DNA of 64,000 nt, from contig NZ_LQBK01000004.1 in NCBI RefSeq assembly GCF_001483755.1, positions 498,618 to 562,617 on the forward strand. The letters run 5' to 3'. Source of the DNA: Kocuria rosea subsp. polaris. GTDB lineage: Bacteria > Actinomycetota > Actinomycetes > Actinomycetales > Micrococcaceae. This document shows, piece after piece, positions 1 to 8,885 of the stretch (position 1 is the stretch's first letter; each line of letters starts with the position of its first letter). The translations under genes were made by a program, and so were the position numbers. The notes beneath the pieces were generated by a model. The model did not search any database. It had not been told where the DNA came from and saw only the letters and a program-made list of their open reading frames with translations.

Positions 1-303
1 CGAGGCGAAGCCGGCGGAGACCAGGGACACGAGGGCGGTCAGCCACAGCGTGCCGAGCGCGGCGTCCACCACGAGGTCGGTGGTGCCGAAGAAGAGGGTC
101 CTGGGGGACCACGGTCCCCACTCCCGGAAGCGGGGGCCGGGGCCCGCGGCGCGGGAGCCGGCGGCCGGGCCGTGGGCGGCGGCCGGGGCCCCGGGACCGG
201 TGCCGGGGGCGTCGGCGGGGCGCCCGGGACCGGTGTCGGGACCGGTGCCGGGGTTGCCCCACGGCACGGGTGGAAGGGGTCGGGTTTCGTGCGGTGTGCT
301 CAT
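1..303 (-). CDS. N-terminal part of a membrane protein, possibly a sensor kinase (partial)
   Basis: The reading frame starts at the ATG at 303 (GTGAGGGC just upstream) and runs off the left edge of the window, so only about 100 residues are visible. The first ~70 residues are rich in Pro, Gly and Ala and low in complexity. They are followed by an FREWGPWSPRT segment and a hydrophobic stretch (FFGTTDLVVDAALGTLWLTA) that would be the first membrane span. A disordered head followed by such a span is seen in the N-terminal sensor region of some actinobacterial histidine kinases, but nothing visible proves that. Function is therefore unassigned; membrane location is well supported. Confidence 0.45.
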   Translation of the reverse strand, partial: MSTPHETRPLPPVPWGNPGTGPDTGPGRPADAPGTGPGAPAAAHGPAAGSRAAGPGPRFREWGPWSPRTLFFGTTDLVVDAALGTLWLTALVSLVSAGFAS

Positions 304-452
304 GCCCTCACGCTACGGTCGCGGGGGCTCCCGGCACTGCGACGTTCTCCACCTGTTCCTCCTGCGGTTTTCCGCACCCCGTCCCGCACCCCGTCCCGCG
401 CCGCGGCCCGGGCCGTCCGTCGTGCGCCCGTTCCGGGCGGGCCGGCAGAGCA

Positions 453-491
453 GTGCCCCGCCGCGGTGCGCTGAGCACTCCGGCGGGGCAC
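453..491 (-). terminator. hairpin terminator of the lipoprotein gene
   Basis: Perfect 11-bp arms GTGCCCCGCCG and CGGCGGGGCAC enclose a 17-base loop that itself contains a short GTGC/GCAC stem. It lies 25 bases past the lipoprotein stop on the minus strand. There is no T-run, as is usual in high-GC actinobacteria. Confidence 0.5.
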
Positions 492-516
492 GGCCCTCGG
501 CGCAGGGGACGCGGCC

Positions 517-1059
517 TCACCCCTCCTGCTGGGTCACGGTGACCTCGGTGGCCCGGACGTAGGACTCGCCCTCCATGTCGGTGAGCTCGTCGCCGAGGTC
601 CACCCCGAGGTCCTCCTCGGCGGCGGCCACGTCCAGGGACGCCTGGAGCGTGCCGGTGAGCTCGACCACGGCACCGTCCTCGAGCTCCGGCAGGTCGGCG
701 TCGTGCAGCACGAGCAGCGAGCCCAGCTCGACGTCGTCCGGGTCCGTGAGCTGCAGCGCGTTCGGCGAGACGACGTCCTCGACCTCACCGGTGAGGGTCA
801 CCTCCTGGCCCTCGTAGAGGGCCCGGTCGTCGCTGAACTCCCGGTTGTACGCGCCGTTGTAGGGGGCGACGACGTCCGCGGGCCCTGTCGTGCCCTCCTG
901 CGGCGCCGGCGAGGACTCCAGGACCTCGCTCTCCTGCACGTCCTCGACGTCGGTGCCGGTCTCCTCCTCACCGCCACCGCATCCGGCCAGGGCAAGTCCG
1001 GCGGCGGCGAGCAGACCGGCCGCGGCCTTGCGGGTGCTGTGGGTCTCACGCGTGCTCAT
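517..1059 (-). CDS. secreted lipoprotein with OB-like domain
   Basis: This is a 180-residue exported lipoprotein. Residues 1-28 form a signal peptide with a basic n-region (STRKAAAG), a hydrophobic core and the lipobox LALAGC, so the mature protein should begin at the Cys and be anchored to the outer face of the membrane. An acidic, Glu/Asp-rich linker follows. The C-terminal ~110 residues contain GQEVTLTGEVEDVV and ALQLTDPDDVELGSLLVLHD, resembling small OB-fold domains of secreted proteins. The ATG at 1059 was chosen over an upstream in-frame start because CAGGAGGCAC sits 7 bases before it and it gives a clean signal peptide. It appears to be transcribed alone. Ligand and role are unknown. 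Confidence 0.8.
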   Translation of the reverse strand: MSTRETHSTRKAAAGLLAAAGLALAGCGGGEEETGTDVEDVQESEVLESSPAPQEGTTGPADVVAPYNGAYNREFSDDRALYEGQEVTLTGEVEDVVSPNALQLTDPDDVELGSLLVLHDADLPELEDGAVVELTGTLQASLDVAAAEEDLGVDLGDELTDMEGESYVRATEVTVTQQEG

Positions 1060-1139
1060 GATGTGCCTCCTGGTGTTGGCCATGGTCACCGGTCCGGCGC
1101 CTCGGCGGTGGGGCACCGGATCCGGCTGCGTGCTCCTTC

Positions 1140-1169
1140 ACCGTAAGCAGGCTTTTCCTCGGCTCACAA
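1140..1169 (-). promoter_or_regulatory. promoter of the lipoprotein gene
   Basis: On the minus strand TTGTGA (1169-1164) and TACGGT (1145-1140) are separated by 18 bases, a good housekeeping-sigma pair. The predicted start near 1133 leaves a leader of about 74 bases. Confidence 0.45.
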
Positions 1170-1261
1170 GGGATGACGTCCGACTCTGCGGTGGCTCCAC
1201 GGGTCTTCCGAGGACACTCTGCGCGAGCCGTGACCGCCGCGTGACGCGCCGGCCGGCCGGC

Positions 1262-2845
1262 TCAGATCCGCAGGTGGACGAGGCTCGGCCCCTTCACCGC
1301 GAGCGCCTCGACGACCTTCTCGGCGAGGTCCTCCGGGGTGGCCTCGAAGCCGACCGCGCCGAAGGCCTCGGCGAGGGCCGGCCAGTCCGGCTGCCGCAGG
1401 TCCACGGCGAGCGGGTCGATGTCCCGGTCGGCCATGTTCTGCCGGATCTCGCCGTAGCCGCCGTTGTCCACGCACACGATCGGGAGGTCCACGCCGAGCT
1501 CCACGGCGGTCATCAGCTCCTGGATCGAGAACATCAGGGCGCCGTCGCCCACGAGGCACAGCACGGGGCGGTGCGGGGCGGCGAGCTTCGCCCCGATCGA
1601 GGCCGGCAGGCCGTAGCCGAGGGTCGCGTAGGTCCCCATGTAGAGCAGGGAGTGCGGGAGCTGGGCGCGGAAGAACGTGGTGGAGCCCAGATAGGTGACC
1701 TGGGAGGAGTCGCCGCCGATGATCGTGTCCTCCGGCACCACGGCCATGATCGTCTCGTTGAGCGCCGCGAGCTCCGGCGCGGTGCGGCGGCCCTCGTCGT
1801 CGAGCCGGGCGAAGACCTCGGTGAGGTCGCGCGGGGGGCGCGGCGCGATCGGGCCGATCGCCTCGAGCAGCTGCGGGACCACGGCCGCGGAGTGGCCGGG
1901 CAGCTCGATGTCCGGGTCGAGGTTGCACAGCATCTGGTCGCGCATGATGTCCACGCGCACGATCGGCCCCCGGGGCGTGATGTCCCCGCCCCACAGCTCG
2001 GCCTCGCCGACCTTCGAGCCGATGACCAGCAGGGCGTCGGCGGAGCGCAGGAACTCGTGCGCGGTGGACAGGCGCAGGTCGGCGCCCAGCGAGAGGCGGT
2101 GCCGCTCGGGGATCGCCCCCTTGCCGTTGGTCGTGGTGATCACGGGCGCCTCGAGCAGCTCGGCGAGCTCGAGCAGCCGCCCGCCGGCGGCCAGCGAGCC
2201 GCCGCCGGCCAGGATCACGGGGCGCTCGGCGCCGCGGAGCACCTGGGCGGCGCGGCGCACGTCGTCGGCCGGGGCCGGCTGCGGCGCGCCGAGCGGGCGC
2301 GGCGCCAGCTGCCGGTCGGTGCAGTCGAGCTCCGCCTCCAGCACGTCCAGGGGGATCTCGATGTGCACCGGGCGGGGGCGGGAGTGGGCGAAGTCCCGGA
2401 AGGCGTCGTGGACCATGGTCACGGCCTCGGAGCCGCTCGTCACCCGGCGGCTGCGGCCCACGATCGCGTCCACGGCCGCGGACGGGTTCTTCGTCTCGTG
2501 CAGCGAGCCGATGTCCCGGAAGTCCTGGCCCAGCGGCCGGCCGGGGGAGAGCAGGATCATGGGCCGGGACTCGGCGTAGGCCGTGGCCGCGCCGGACAGC
2601 GAGTTCAGCAGGCCCGGCCCGGAGGTGGTGATGACGACCCCGGGCAGCCCCGAGACCTGGCTCCACCCGTCCGCGCCGTACGCGGCGCCCTGCTCGTGCC
2701 GCGGGGTGACCGCGCGGATGCCGAGCTCCCGCAGTGGGCGGTAGAACTCGAGGGAGTGGGTTCCGGGGATGCCGAAGACGGTGTCGACGCCGTAGCCCCG
2801 GAGGGTCTCCAGCACGGCACGGGCGGTGGTCCTGCGGGCGGTCAT
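1262..2845 (-). CDS. ThDP-dependent decarboxylase, likely 5-guanidino-2-oxopentanoate decarboxylase
   Basis: A 527-residue thiamine-diphosphate enzyme of the acetolactate synthase/benzoylformate decarboxylase superfamily. The N-terminal PYR domain has [13 protein letters not shown] and the activating glutamate E51 in TPRHEQGAA. The middle domain (about 185-320) is the usual DHAP-like fold. The C-terminal PP domain carries the ThDP/Mg motif GDGALMF at 433 followed by VDNGGYG about 25 residues later. The opening residues resemble AruI, which decarboxylates 2-ketoarginine to 4-guanidinobutyraldehyde. The gene follows an aldehyde dehydrogenase by 52 bases on the same strand, and an agmatinase-family enzyme and an aminotransferase lie nearby, giving a complete arginine transaminase route. 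Family: certain. Substrate: inferred from similarity and neighbours; another 2-oxo acid is possible. The start has GGAGGACCGCTC upstream. Confidence 0.8.
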   Translation of the reverse strand: MTARRTTARAVLETLRGYGVDTVFGIPGTHSLEFYRPLRELGIRAVTPRHEQGAAYGADGWSQVSGLPGVVITTSGPGLLNSLSGAATAYAESRPMILLSPGRPLGQDFRDIGSLHETKNPSAAVDAIVGRSRRVTSGSEAVTMVHDAFRDFAHSRPRPVHIEIPLDVLEAELDCTDRQLAPRPLGAPQPAPADDVRRAAQVLRGAERPVILAGGGSLAAGGRLLELAELLEAPVITTTNGKGAIPERHRLSLGADLRLSTAHEFLRSADALLVIGSKVGEAELWGGDITPRGPIVRVDIMRDQMLCNLDPDIELPGHSAAVVPQLLEAIGPIAPRPPRDLTEVFARLDDEGRRTAPELAALNETIMAVVPEDTIIGGDSSQVTYLGSTTFFRAQLPHSLLYMGTYATLGYGLPASIGAKLAAPHRPVLCLVGDGALMFSIQELMTAVELGVDLPIVCVDNGGYGEIRQNMADRDIDPLAVDLRQPDWPALAEAFGAVGFEATPEDLAEKVVEALAVKGPSLVHLRI

Positions 2846-2897
2846 GAGCGGTCCTCCAAGGGGTGGTGGGAGCGGGACGGAAGGAGCAGGGCGGGGG

Positions 2898-4301
2898 TCA
2901 GTCCTGGACGTAGAGCAGGCGCTTGTTGACGAACTCGTCCATGCCGAGCGGGCCGAGCTCGCGGCCGTAGCCGGAGCGCTTGACCCCGCCGAAGGGCATC
3001 CCGGCGCCCTCGGCCTCGGCGGCGTTGACGGCGGCCATGCCGCACTCGAGGCCCTCGGCGACCCGCCGGGCGCGCTCGGGGTTCGTGCTGAAGACGGCCC
3101 CGCCGAGTCCGTAGGGGGTGTCGTTGGCCAGGGTCAGCGCCTCGTCGTCGTCGGCTACCCGGTAGACCACCGCGACGGGGCCGAAGAGCTCCTGGTGGTG
3201 GGCGGCCGTGCCCGGGGTGATCCCGGTGAGCACGGCCGGCTCCAGGTAGGCGCCCGGGCCCTCGAGCAGCCGCCCGCCGGCGTGCAGGGTCGCCCCGGCG
3301 TCCACGGCCTCCTGGATCCGGGCCGCCAGGCCCTCGGCCGCGGCGCGGGAGGACAGGGGCGCGAAGGTGCCGGGTGCGTCGGCGGCCGGGTCGCCCGGGG
3401 TCAGCGCCCGGGCCTGGCGGGTGAGCTCGGCGACGAACTCGTCGTAGAGGTCCGCGGAGACGATCATCCGCTTGTTGGAGTTGCAGGCCTGGCCGGTGTT
3501 GCCCATCCGGGTCGCGAAGGCCGCCCGGGCGGCCTCGGCCGGGTCCTCGGCGTCCAGCACGATGTAGGGGTCGGAGCCGCCGAGCTCGAGGACGACCTTC
3601 TTCAGGTTCCGCCCGGCGATCTCGGCGACGGCCGCCCCGGCCCGCTCGGACCCCGTGAGGGACACCCCCTGGACCCGGGGGTCGGCGATGATGTCCGCGA
3701 CCTGGTCGTGGCTCGCGAAGACATTGACGTATCCGCCGGCCGGCACCCCGGCGTCGGCCAGCAGCTGCTCCAGGGCCAGGGCGGCCCGGGGGCAGGACTC
3801 GGCGTGCTTGAGCAGGATCGTGTTGCCCAGCACCAGGTTGGGGGCCGCGAAGCGGGCCACCTGGTAGTAGGGGTAGTTCCACGGCATGATCCCCAGCAGC
3901 ACCCCCACCGGGCGCTTCTGGATCACCGCCCGGCCTCCGCCGGAGGCCGTGATGGGCTGGTCGGCGGCGAGTTCCGGGCCCTGCTCGGCGAAGTAGCCGA
4001 AGATCTCGGCACAGAACTGCACCTCCTCGCGGGCCTCGGAGAGGGGTTTGCCCATCTCCTCGGTGATGATCGCGGCGAGCTCCTCGGTCCGCTCGGCGAA
4101 CAGCTCGCCGGCCCGGGCGGCGACGGCCGCCCGCTCCTGGATCGGCCGGGACCGCCAGTCGTGGAAGGCGGCGTCGGCGGCGGCCAGCGCCTCCTGGACC
4201 TGGTCCTCGGTGGCCGTGGGGTGCTCGGCCAGCACCTGGCCGGTGGCAGGGTTGACGGACCGGTAGGGGGACGGGGCGGTGACGGGGACATCAGCGGACA
4301 T
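2898..4301 (-). CDS. NAD(P)-dependent aldehyde dehydrogenase
   Basis: A 467-residue cytosolic aldehyde dehydrogenase most like the succinate-semialdehyde dehydrogenase branch (GabD1 type). Visible catalytic features are the oxyanion Asn in MPWNYPYYQ (N142), the cofactor lysine in LLKHAE (K165), the general base E239 in LELGGSDPY and the nucleophile C273 in GNTGQACNS. Length is normal. The start at 4301 has GAGGAGAG eight bases upstream. In this cluster it is best placed as the enzyme that oxidises 4-guanidinobutyraldehyde (from the decarboxylase 52 bases downstream) to 4-guanidinobutyrate. It could equally act on succinate semialdehyde made later from GABA. It is the fourth gene of the arm that begins with the transporters, after a 138-base gap. 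Confidence 0.85.
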   Translation of the reverse strand: MSADVPVTAPSPYRSVNPATGQVLAEHPTATEDQVQEALAAADAAFHDWRSRPIQERAAVAARAGELFAERTEELAAIITEEMGKPLSEAREEVQFCAEIFGYFAEQGPELAADQPITASGGGRAVIQKRPVGVLLGIMPWNYPYYQVARFAAPNLVLGNTILLKHAESCPRAALALEQLLADAGVPAGGYVNVFASHDQVADIIADPRVQGVSLTGSERAGAAVAEIAGRNLKKVVLELGGSDPYIVLDAEDPAEAARAAFATRMGNTGQACNSNKRMIVSADLYDEFVAELTRQARALTPGDPAADAPGTFAPLSSRAAAEGLAARIQEAVDAGATLHAGGRLLEGPGAYLEPAVLTGITPGTAAHHQELFGPVAVVYRVADDDEALTLANDTPYGLGGAVFSTNPERARRVAEGLECGMAAVNAAEAEGAGMPFGGVKRSGYGRELGPLGMDEFVNKRLLYVQD

Positions 4302-4439
4302 GGCGGGATCTCTCCTCGGGGAACGGGGTGTCGTCGGTGTCGTCGGGGTGGGGAGTGCCGGGAAGGGGGCCGCCGGAGCGGGACCCGCCGGGGTGCGGGC
4401 GGGGCCCGGCCGTCCGTGCCCGGGGCGGCGGTGCGGGGC

Positions 4440-5096
4440 TCACAGCTGCATCGCCACCGCCCGGACCGGGGAGCCGTCCAGGCCGCGCAGCCGCAGCGGC
4501 AGGGCGCTCAGCAGCGGATCCGGCCAGGTGACGGCGTGCAGGTTCGTCAGGTTCTCGATGATCGCCCCGCCCGCTCCCAGGACCGCCGCGTGCACCGGCA
4601 GCTCGAGCGGGCCGGTCGAGGAGGCGTCCGGGGTGCGGTCCGGGTTGAGGGTGTCGACGCCGAGCACGCGCACGCCCGCCGACAGCAGCCGCTCGGCGAC
4701 GCCCACGTCCAGCACCGGGTGCCGCAGGTAGCGCGGCGTGCCGAAGTGCCGGGACCAGTCGGTGCGGAACAGCACGATCGTGCCGGCGGGGACGTCCTCC
4801 AGCTGCGCGCGGACGTCGTCCCAGCCGATCACGGCGTGCTCCCGGAGGTCCGGCACGTGCACCACGCGGGCCGGTCCGACCAGCCGGGAGAGATCGAGCT
4901 CGTCCACGGGCGAGCCGCCGTCCACGGTGTGCAGGGGCGCGTCCACGTGCGTCCCGCTGTGCGTGCCCAGGTGCAGCTCGGCCACCTGGAAGCCGTCCTG
5001 CGGGACGGACGCCGCGAGCCGGCCGTCCACCGGCGGATCCCCCGGGAAGACCTGCATGCCGGCCTCCACAGGGTGGCTCAGGTCAACGAGGAGCAT
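4440..5096 (-). CDS. cyclase-family metal-dependent hydrolase
   Basis: A 218-residue protein of the cyclase (kynurenine formamidase-like) family. The metal-binding signature HSGTHVDAPLH is intact at residues 46-56. A second conserved region, RVLGVDTLNPDRTP, and a C-terminal ENLTNLHAV segment match the family layout. Characterised members hydrolyse amides or esters of small acids. Its start overlaps the end of the NCS1 transporter gene by 14 bases, so it is translationally tied to uptake. No step of the arginine transaminase route needs such an enzyme. It may open a cyclic or N-acylated substrate brought in by one of the two transporters, but the sequence does not say which. Confidence 0.75.
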   Translation of the reverse strand: MLLVDLSHPVEAGMQVFPGDPPVDGRLAASVPQDGFQVAELHLGTHSGTHVDAPLHTVDGGSPVDELDLSRLVGPARVVHVPDLREHAVIGWDDVRAQLEDVPAGTIVLFRTDWSRHFGTPRYLRHPVLDVGVAERLLSAGVRVLGVDTLNPDRTPDASSTGPLELPVHAAVLGAGGAIIENLTNLHAVTWPDPLLSALPLRLRGLDGSPVRAVAMQL

Positions 5097-6615
5097 CGGC
5101 GGCCTCCTCCGGCCGGCCGGCCTCGCCGGCCCTGCCGCACCCGTCCGGGGCGGCGGCCCCGTCCGGGGCGGCGGCCCCGTCCGGGGCGCCGGGCCCGTCC
5201 AGGGCGGAGGCCCGGCCGGGCCCGGCGCCGGGCGCGTGCGCCTCGTCCGCCGCGTCGGAGAGGTGGCGCTGCACCGGCCGGCCCGCCACGACCCTCCCGG
5301 CCGCCACGGCCCAGCCCAGGTAGAGCGCCGCGGACACGGCGAACGTGGGGATCGTGGCGCCCACCGGGCTCGGCAGCACGTAGGTGAGCACGAGGGACGT
5401 GGCCGCGCCGACGAGCCACACCGGCACGGCGGCGGGATTGACCCCGCCCCGGTACCAGTACCGGCCGCCGTGCCCCCGCAGGATGTCCGCGGCGTAGGCG
5501 CCGCGCTTGACCACGTAGTAGTCCACCAGCATGATCGCGAAGACCGGCAGGAACAGGGAGCCGATCAGCACCAGGAAGCCGGTGAACTGGTCCAGCAGGC
5601 CCAGCCAGGTGGACCCGAGGACCGACACGGCTCCCAGCACCAGCGCCGTGGGCAGGAACCGCACCCGGCGCGAGGGCGCGAGGTTCACCACCGAGGAGAC
5701 CATGCCGTAGACGACCATGGTGTTGGTGGCCATCACCGACAGGAAGATCACCACCGCCAGGGGCGCGCCGAAGGCGGCGACGAGCACCGTCGGGTCGAAG
5801 CCGACCGCCTCCCCGCCGTCGAGCACCACGTAGCCGATCGCGGTCGCCCCGAGGCTCATGGCGGCGACCGTGGACAGGACGTAGCCCGTGCCGGAGCCGA
5901 CCATGCCCGCGGCCTGCGTCCGGGCGAGGCGGTTGAACTCCGCGGAGAGCACCGTCCAGGAGACGGCCGTGGCGATGACCACGTCGAGGACCGTGATGGA
6001 GGACCAGCCCGCCCCGGCGTCCACGGGCAGGGCGGCGAAGCCGGCCGGCGGGTAGGAGGTGAACGCCACGGCGAAGACCCAGGCCATGATGCCCAGGATC
6101 ACCGCCGCCAGCCACGGCTCGACCCGGGCGATGCCCTCGTGGCCGAAGACGGCCAGGGTCACGACCAGCGTCTGGCAGAGCACGGAGAACAGCACCGGGT
6201 TGGAGTAGCCGGTCGCCTGCGCCACCAGGAAGTTCACGGTGACGCCGGCGAGCATGGCCTGCACCCAGCTCCAGCCCATGAGGATGACCACGTTCGCGGC
6301 CACCGGGAGGAAGGAGCCGCGCAGCCCGAAGGAGCCCTTGGTCAGGGACATGGTGGGGAGGCCGGTGCGCGTGCCCATGTTCCCCACGAGCACCAGCACC
6401 GTCCCGCCGATCAGCGTGCCCAGCACGATCATGGCCAGGGCCGTGGGCCAGGAGACCCCGGGCACGAACAGCGTTCCCGTCAGCAGCGTGGTCACCACGA
6501 GGTTCGCCGCGAGCCAGATCATCCCGATCCGGCCGGCCCCCAGCGTGCCCCGCAGCGGGCCGTAGCCCTCGGAGTTCTCGTCCAGGTGGTCGGAGAGCCG
6601 GGACCAGGCGCTCAC
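5083..6615 (-). CDS. NCS1-family cytosine/purine-type permease
   Basis: A 510-residue integral membrane transporter with about twelve hydrophobic spans and the NCS1 pattern near the N-terminus (GRIGMIWLAANLVV, then GNMGTRTGLPTMSLTKGSFG). NCS1 proteins import nucleobases, allantoin, hydantoins or similar small N-compounds with protons or sodium. The GTG at 6615 is the chosen start. It overlaps the stop of the SSS gene (GTGA) and has GGAGG seven bases upstream, giving a product that begins MSAWSRLSDH; the longer in-frame extension lacks membrane or family features. The last ~50 residues are a low-complexity tail encoded by four 18-bp tandem repeats (5143-5214). Substrate unknown; a guanidino or cyclic N-compound fits the operon. 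Confidence 0.8.
   Translation of the reverse strand: MSAWSRLSDHLDENSEGYGPLRGTLGAGRIGMIWLAANLVVTTLLTGTLFVPGVSWPTALAMIVLGTLIGGTVLVLVGNMGTRTGLPTMSLTKGSFGLRGSFLPVAANVVILMGWSWVQAMLAGVTVNFLVAQATGYSNPVLFSVLCQTLVVTLAVFGHEGIARVEPWLAAVILGIMAWVFAVAFTSYPPAGFAALPVDAGAGWSSITVLDVVIATAVSWTVLSAEFNRLARTQAAGMVGSGTGYVLSTVAAMSLGATAIGYVVLDGGEAVGFDPTVLVAAFGAPLAVVIFLSVMATNTMVVYGMVSSVVNLAPSRRVRFLPTALVLGAVSVLGSTWLGLLDQFTGFLVLIGSLFLPVFAIMLVDYYVVKRGAYAADILRGHGGRYWYRGGVNPAAVPVWLVGAATSLVLTYVLPSPVGATIPTFAVSAALYLGWAVAAGRVVAGRPVQRHLSDAADEAHAPGAGPGRASALDGPGAPDGAAAPDGAAAPDGCGRAGEAGRPEEAADAPR
5143..5214. repeat. 18-bp tandem repeat inside the NCS1 gene
   Basis: Four head-to-tail 18-bp units. The first two are identical (GTCCGGGGCGGCGGCCCC) and the last two are diverged. 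They encode a six-residue Ala/Pro/Asp/Gly repeat in the transporter's cytosolic tail. Confidence 0.85.
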
Positions 6616-8081
6616 GAGCGGACCTCCGTGCGCTCGGCGCCGGCCGGACCGGAGCCCGCGAGGCGCTCGTTCCACTGCCGCAGCACCCCGGCGTGGGTGG
6701 GACGGGACAGCAGCGAGACGACCACGTAGACGAGCGCCGAGCTCGCCAGCCCCAGGTAGATGGGGGCGTTGGCAAGCACGCCGAACACCGCCATGGACGC
6801 CACGGTCACCACGGACCCGACGAGCATGGACAGGGCCGCGCCGAGGCTCGTGCCCCGCCGCCACACGAGCCCGCCGAGGATCGCGACGAGCAGACCGCCC
6901 ACCAGGATGTCGTAGGCGATGGTCAGGGCGGTGACGGTGTCCGAGACGAAGATCGAGATCCCGGTGATCACCACGCCGAAGACGAGCACGTAGACCCGGT
7001 CACCGCGCAGCGCCTCGGCGGTGCCCTCCGGGGCGGGGGCCGCGTGCCGGGTGACCAGGGACCGCAGGGTCGGCACGACGTCCACCCGGGCGACCGTGGC
7101 CGCGGCGATGAGCGCGCCCGAGGCCGTGGACATCATGGCGGCGACACCGGCGGCGAGCACCACCCCGCCGAGCCCGGCCGGGACGTACTGCTGCGCCATC
7201 GTGGCGAACGCGTCGTCCGGGGAGGCGAGGTCCGGGGCGACCGCGGCGGCCGTCATCCCGATGACGGCCCCGGCCACGCCGTAGAGCCCCACGTAGGCGG
7301 CGGAGGCGAGCCCGCCCCAGCGGGCGACCCGGGGCGAGCGGGCGGTGAAGACGCGCTGCCAGATGTCCTGGCCGATCAGCATGCCGAAGCCGTAGACCAC
7401 GAACTGGGTGACGATCGCCTGCGTGCCCATGCCGTCCCAGGTGAAGTACGTGGCGTCGAGCCGCTCCTCGAGCCCGGACCAGCCGCCCGCGGCGGAGAGG
7501 GAGAACGGCAGCAGGATCAGGAACAGCCCGATCGTCATGAACACGAACTGCATCATGTCGGTGAGCGTGATCGACCACATCCCGCCGAGCACGGAGTAGG
7601 CCACGACCACCACGCCGCCGAGCAGGATCGCCCAGGCCCGGTCGACCGGGAAGAGGACGGAGAAGATCGCGGCGTACGCGGACGTGGACGTCACGGACAG
7701 CATCACGGTGTAGGCGAGCATCACGAACGAGGACGCCTTGGCCCCGCCGCGCTCGCCGTAGCGCAGCTGCAGCATCTGGGAGACCGTGAAGACCCTGAGG
7801 GACTGGATGCGGCCGGCGAAGAACAGGCTGAGCGCGGCCAGGCCCGCGGCGATCGCCACGACCAGCCACATCCCGGAGATGCCGTAGGTGAAGCCGAGGC
7901 CCACCCCGCCCACGGTGGAGGCGCCGCCCAGGACCACGGCGGCCATGGTGCCCGTGTAGAAGCCGGGGCCCAGGCGGCGGCCGGCCACCCGGTAGTCCTC
8001 GGCGTCGTGCGCCCGGCGGCTGGCCCAGAGCCCGACCGCCACCATGGCGACCAGGTACAGCACGATGATCAGCACGTTCAT
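6612..8081 (-). CDS. sodium:solute symporter (SSS family)
   Basis: A 489-residue membrane protein with about thirteen spans and SSS-family features: an N-terminal span MNVLIIVLYLVAMVAVGLW followed by the soluble RRAHDAEDYRVAGRRLG loop, then GGASTVGGVGLGFTYG. SSS carriers import amino acids, sugars, urea or organic acids with sodium. The ATG at 8081 has GAGGAAGC upstream and fits the first span; the longer frame only adds a polar extension. It is the first gene of the minus-strand arm, and its stop overlaps the NCS1 start (GTGA). It is transcribed divergently from the XRE-cupin regulator, which suggests direct control. Substrate not determinable from sequence. Confidence 0.85.
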   Translation of the reverse strand: MNVLIIVLYLVAMVAVGLWASRRAHDAEDYRVAGRRLGPGFYTGTMAAVVLGGASTVGGVGLGFTYGISGMWLVVAIAAGLAALSLFFAGRIQSLRVFTVSQMLQLRYGERGGAKASSFVMLAYTVMLSVTSTSAYAAIFSVLFPVDRAWAILLGGVVVVAYSVLGGMWSITLTDMMQFVFMTIGLFLILLPFSLSAAGGWSGLEERLDATYFTWDGMGTQAIVTQFVVYGFGMLIGQDIWQRVFTARSPRVARWGGLASAAYVGLYGVAGAVIGMTAAAVAPDLASPDDAFATMAQQYVPAGLGGVVLAAGVAAMMSTASGALIAAATVARVDVVPTLRSLVTRHAAPAPEGTAEALRGDRVYVLVFGVVITGISIFVSDTVTALTIAYDILVGGLLVAILGGLVWRRGTSLGAALSMLVGSVVTVASMAVFGVLANAPIYLGLASSALVYVVVSLLSRPTHAGVLRQWNERLAGSGPAGAERTEVRS

Positions 8082-8146
8082 GGATGTCACTGCTTCCTCG
8101 GGGCGCTGCCGCCCACGGGGTCGGTCGGGGGAGTTCCTCACCGCGG

Positions 8147-8196
8147 GTTGTCCAGCAAGAAACAAAAGTTGTCCCACATAGTATGATGCAGATCAT
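8147..8196. promoter_or_regulatory. candidate operator/divergent promoter between transporter arm and regulator
   Basis: The 179-base divergent gap holds an inverted repeat ATGAT-GCAG-ATCAT (8183-8196). It also holds two direct GTTGTCC copies (8147-8153 and 8168-8174), exactly 21 bp apart and so on the same helix face. It is the only AT-rich stretch in the gap. A site for the neighbouring XRE-cupin regulator is the simplest reading. Confidence 0.45.
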
Positions 8197-8260
8197 GTTT
8201 TGGGAACGGGTCCGGGTCGTGACGGGCGGGTGAACCCGTCCGGGAGGAAGAGGCGTCGTC

Positions 8261-8827
8261 GTGAAAGCACTGCCCATCGAGAGCTCCGGGCACTCCGCCG
8301 CCGTGGGATCGCGGCTGCGCAACCACCGGCGGCGCAGCCACATGACCATCGACCAGCTCGCCTCCGCGGCGGGTCTCACCAAGGGCTTCGTGAGCCGGGT
8401 CGAGCGGGACATCACCTCCCCGTCCGTGGACTCCCTGGTGCGGATGTGCCAGGTGCTGCGGATCGACGTGGGGGCGCTCTTCGCCGGGCCCGCCGACGTG
8501 GAGGTGGTCCGGCTCGCGGACGCCCCGCACATCGACCTCGGCGGCGAGGGGATCGAGGAGCAGCTCGTCACGCCGGCGGCCCAGCGCTCGGTCCAGGTCA
8601 TCCGGGCCCGCGTGGCCGCCGGCGGCCGGGGCGAGGACGCGATGTACAGCATGGACTGCGAGACCGAGGTGCTGCATCTGGTCAGCGGCCTGTTCCGCCT
8701 CCACGTCCCGGACCGCACCTACGACCTGGCGGCCGGGGACACCGTGACGTTCCCCGGCTCCGAGCCGCACACGTGGGAGAACCCCGGCACCGAGGAGGCC
8801 GTGCTGCTGTGGATCCTCGGCTCCTGA
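8261..8827 (+). CDS. XRE-family regulator with C-terminal cupin domain
   Basis: A 188-residue DNA-binding protein. Residues ~15-72 form a lambda-repressor type helix-turn-helix ([20 protein letters not shown], then FVSRVERD). Residues ~105-188 form a small beta-barrel cupin ([32 protein letters not shown]), the usual effector-sensing arrangement of regulators such as PuuR, which control polyamine and amino-acid catabolism. The GTG start is preceded by GGGAGGAAGAGG. It sits between the two arms of the guanidino-compound cluster, divergent from the transporters and 58 bases ahead of the ureohydrolase gene. It is therefore likely to regulate both arms and itself. The effector is unknown; arginine, a guanidino acid or GABA are candidates. 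Confidence 0.85.
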   Translation: MKALPIESSGHSAAVGSRLRNHRRRSHMTIDQLASAAGLTKGFVSRVERDITSPSVDSLVRMCQVLRIDVGALFAGPADVEVVRLADAPHIDLGGEGIEEQLVTPAAQRSVQVIRARVAAGGRGEDAMYSMDCETEVLHLVSGLFRLHVPDRTYDLAAGDTVTFPGSEPHTWENPGTEEAVLLWILGS

Positions 8828-8885
8828 GCTCCCCGCCCGTCCCGTCCACCATCCCCGTCTCCACCCACCGAGAGGACACCACGCC

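Noticed and set aside
890..2929. Long reading frame on the plus strand opposite the decarboxylase gene
   Set aside because: It is a shadow frame caused by high GC; its translation is low-complexity and rich in Arg, Gly and His, and the minus strand encodes a complete ThDP enzyme.
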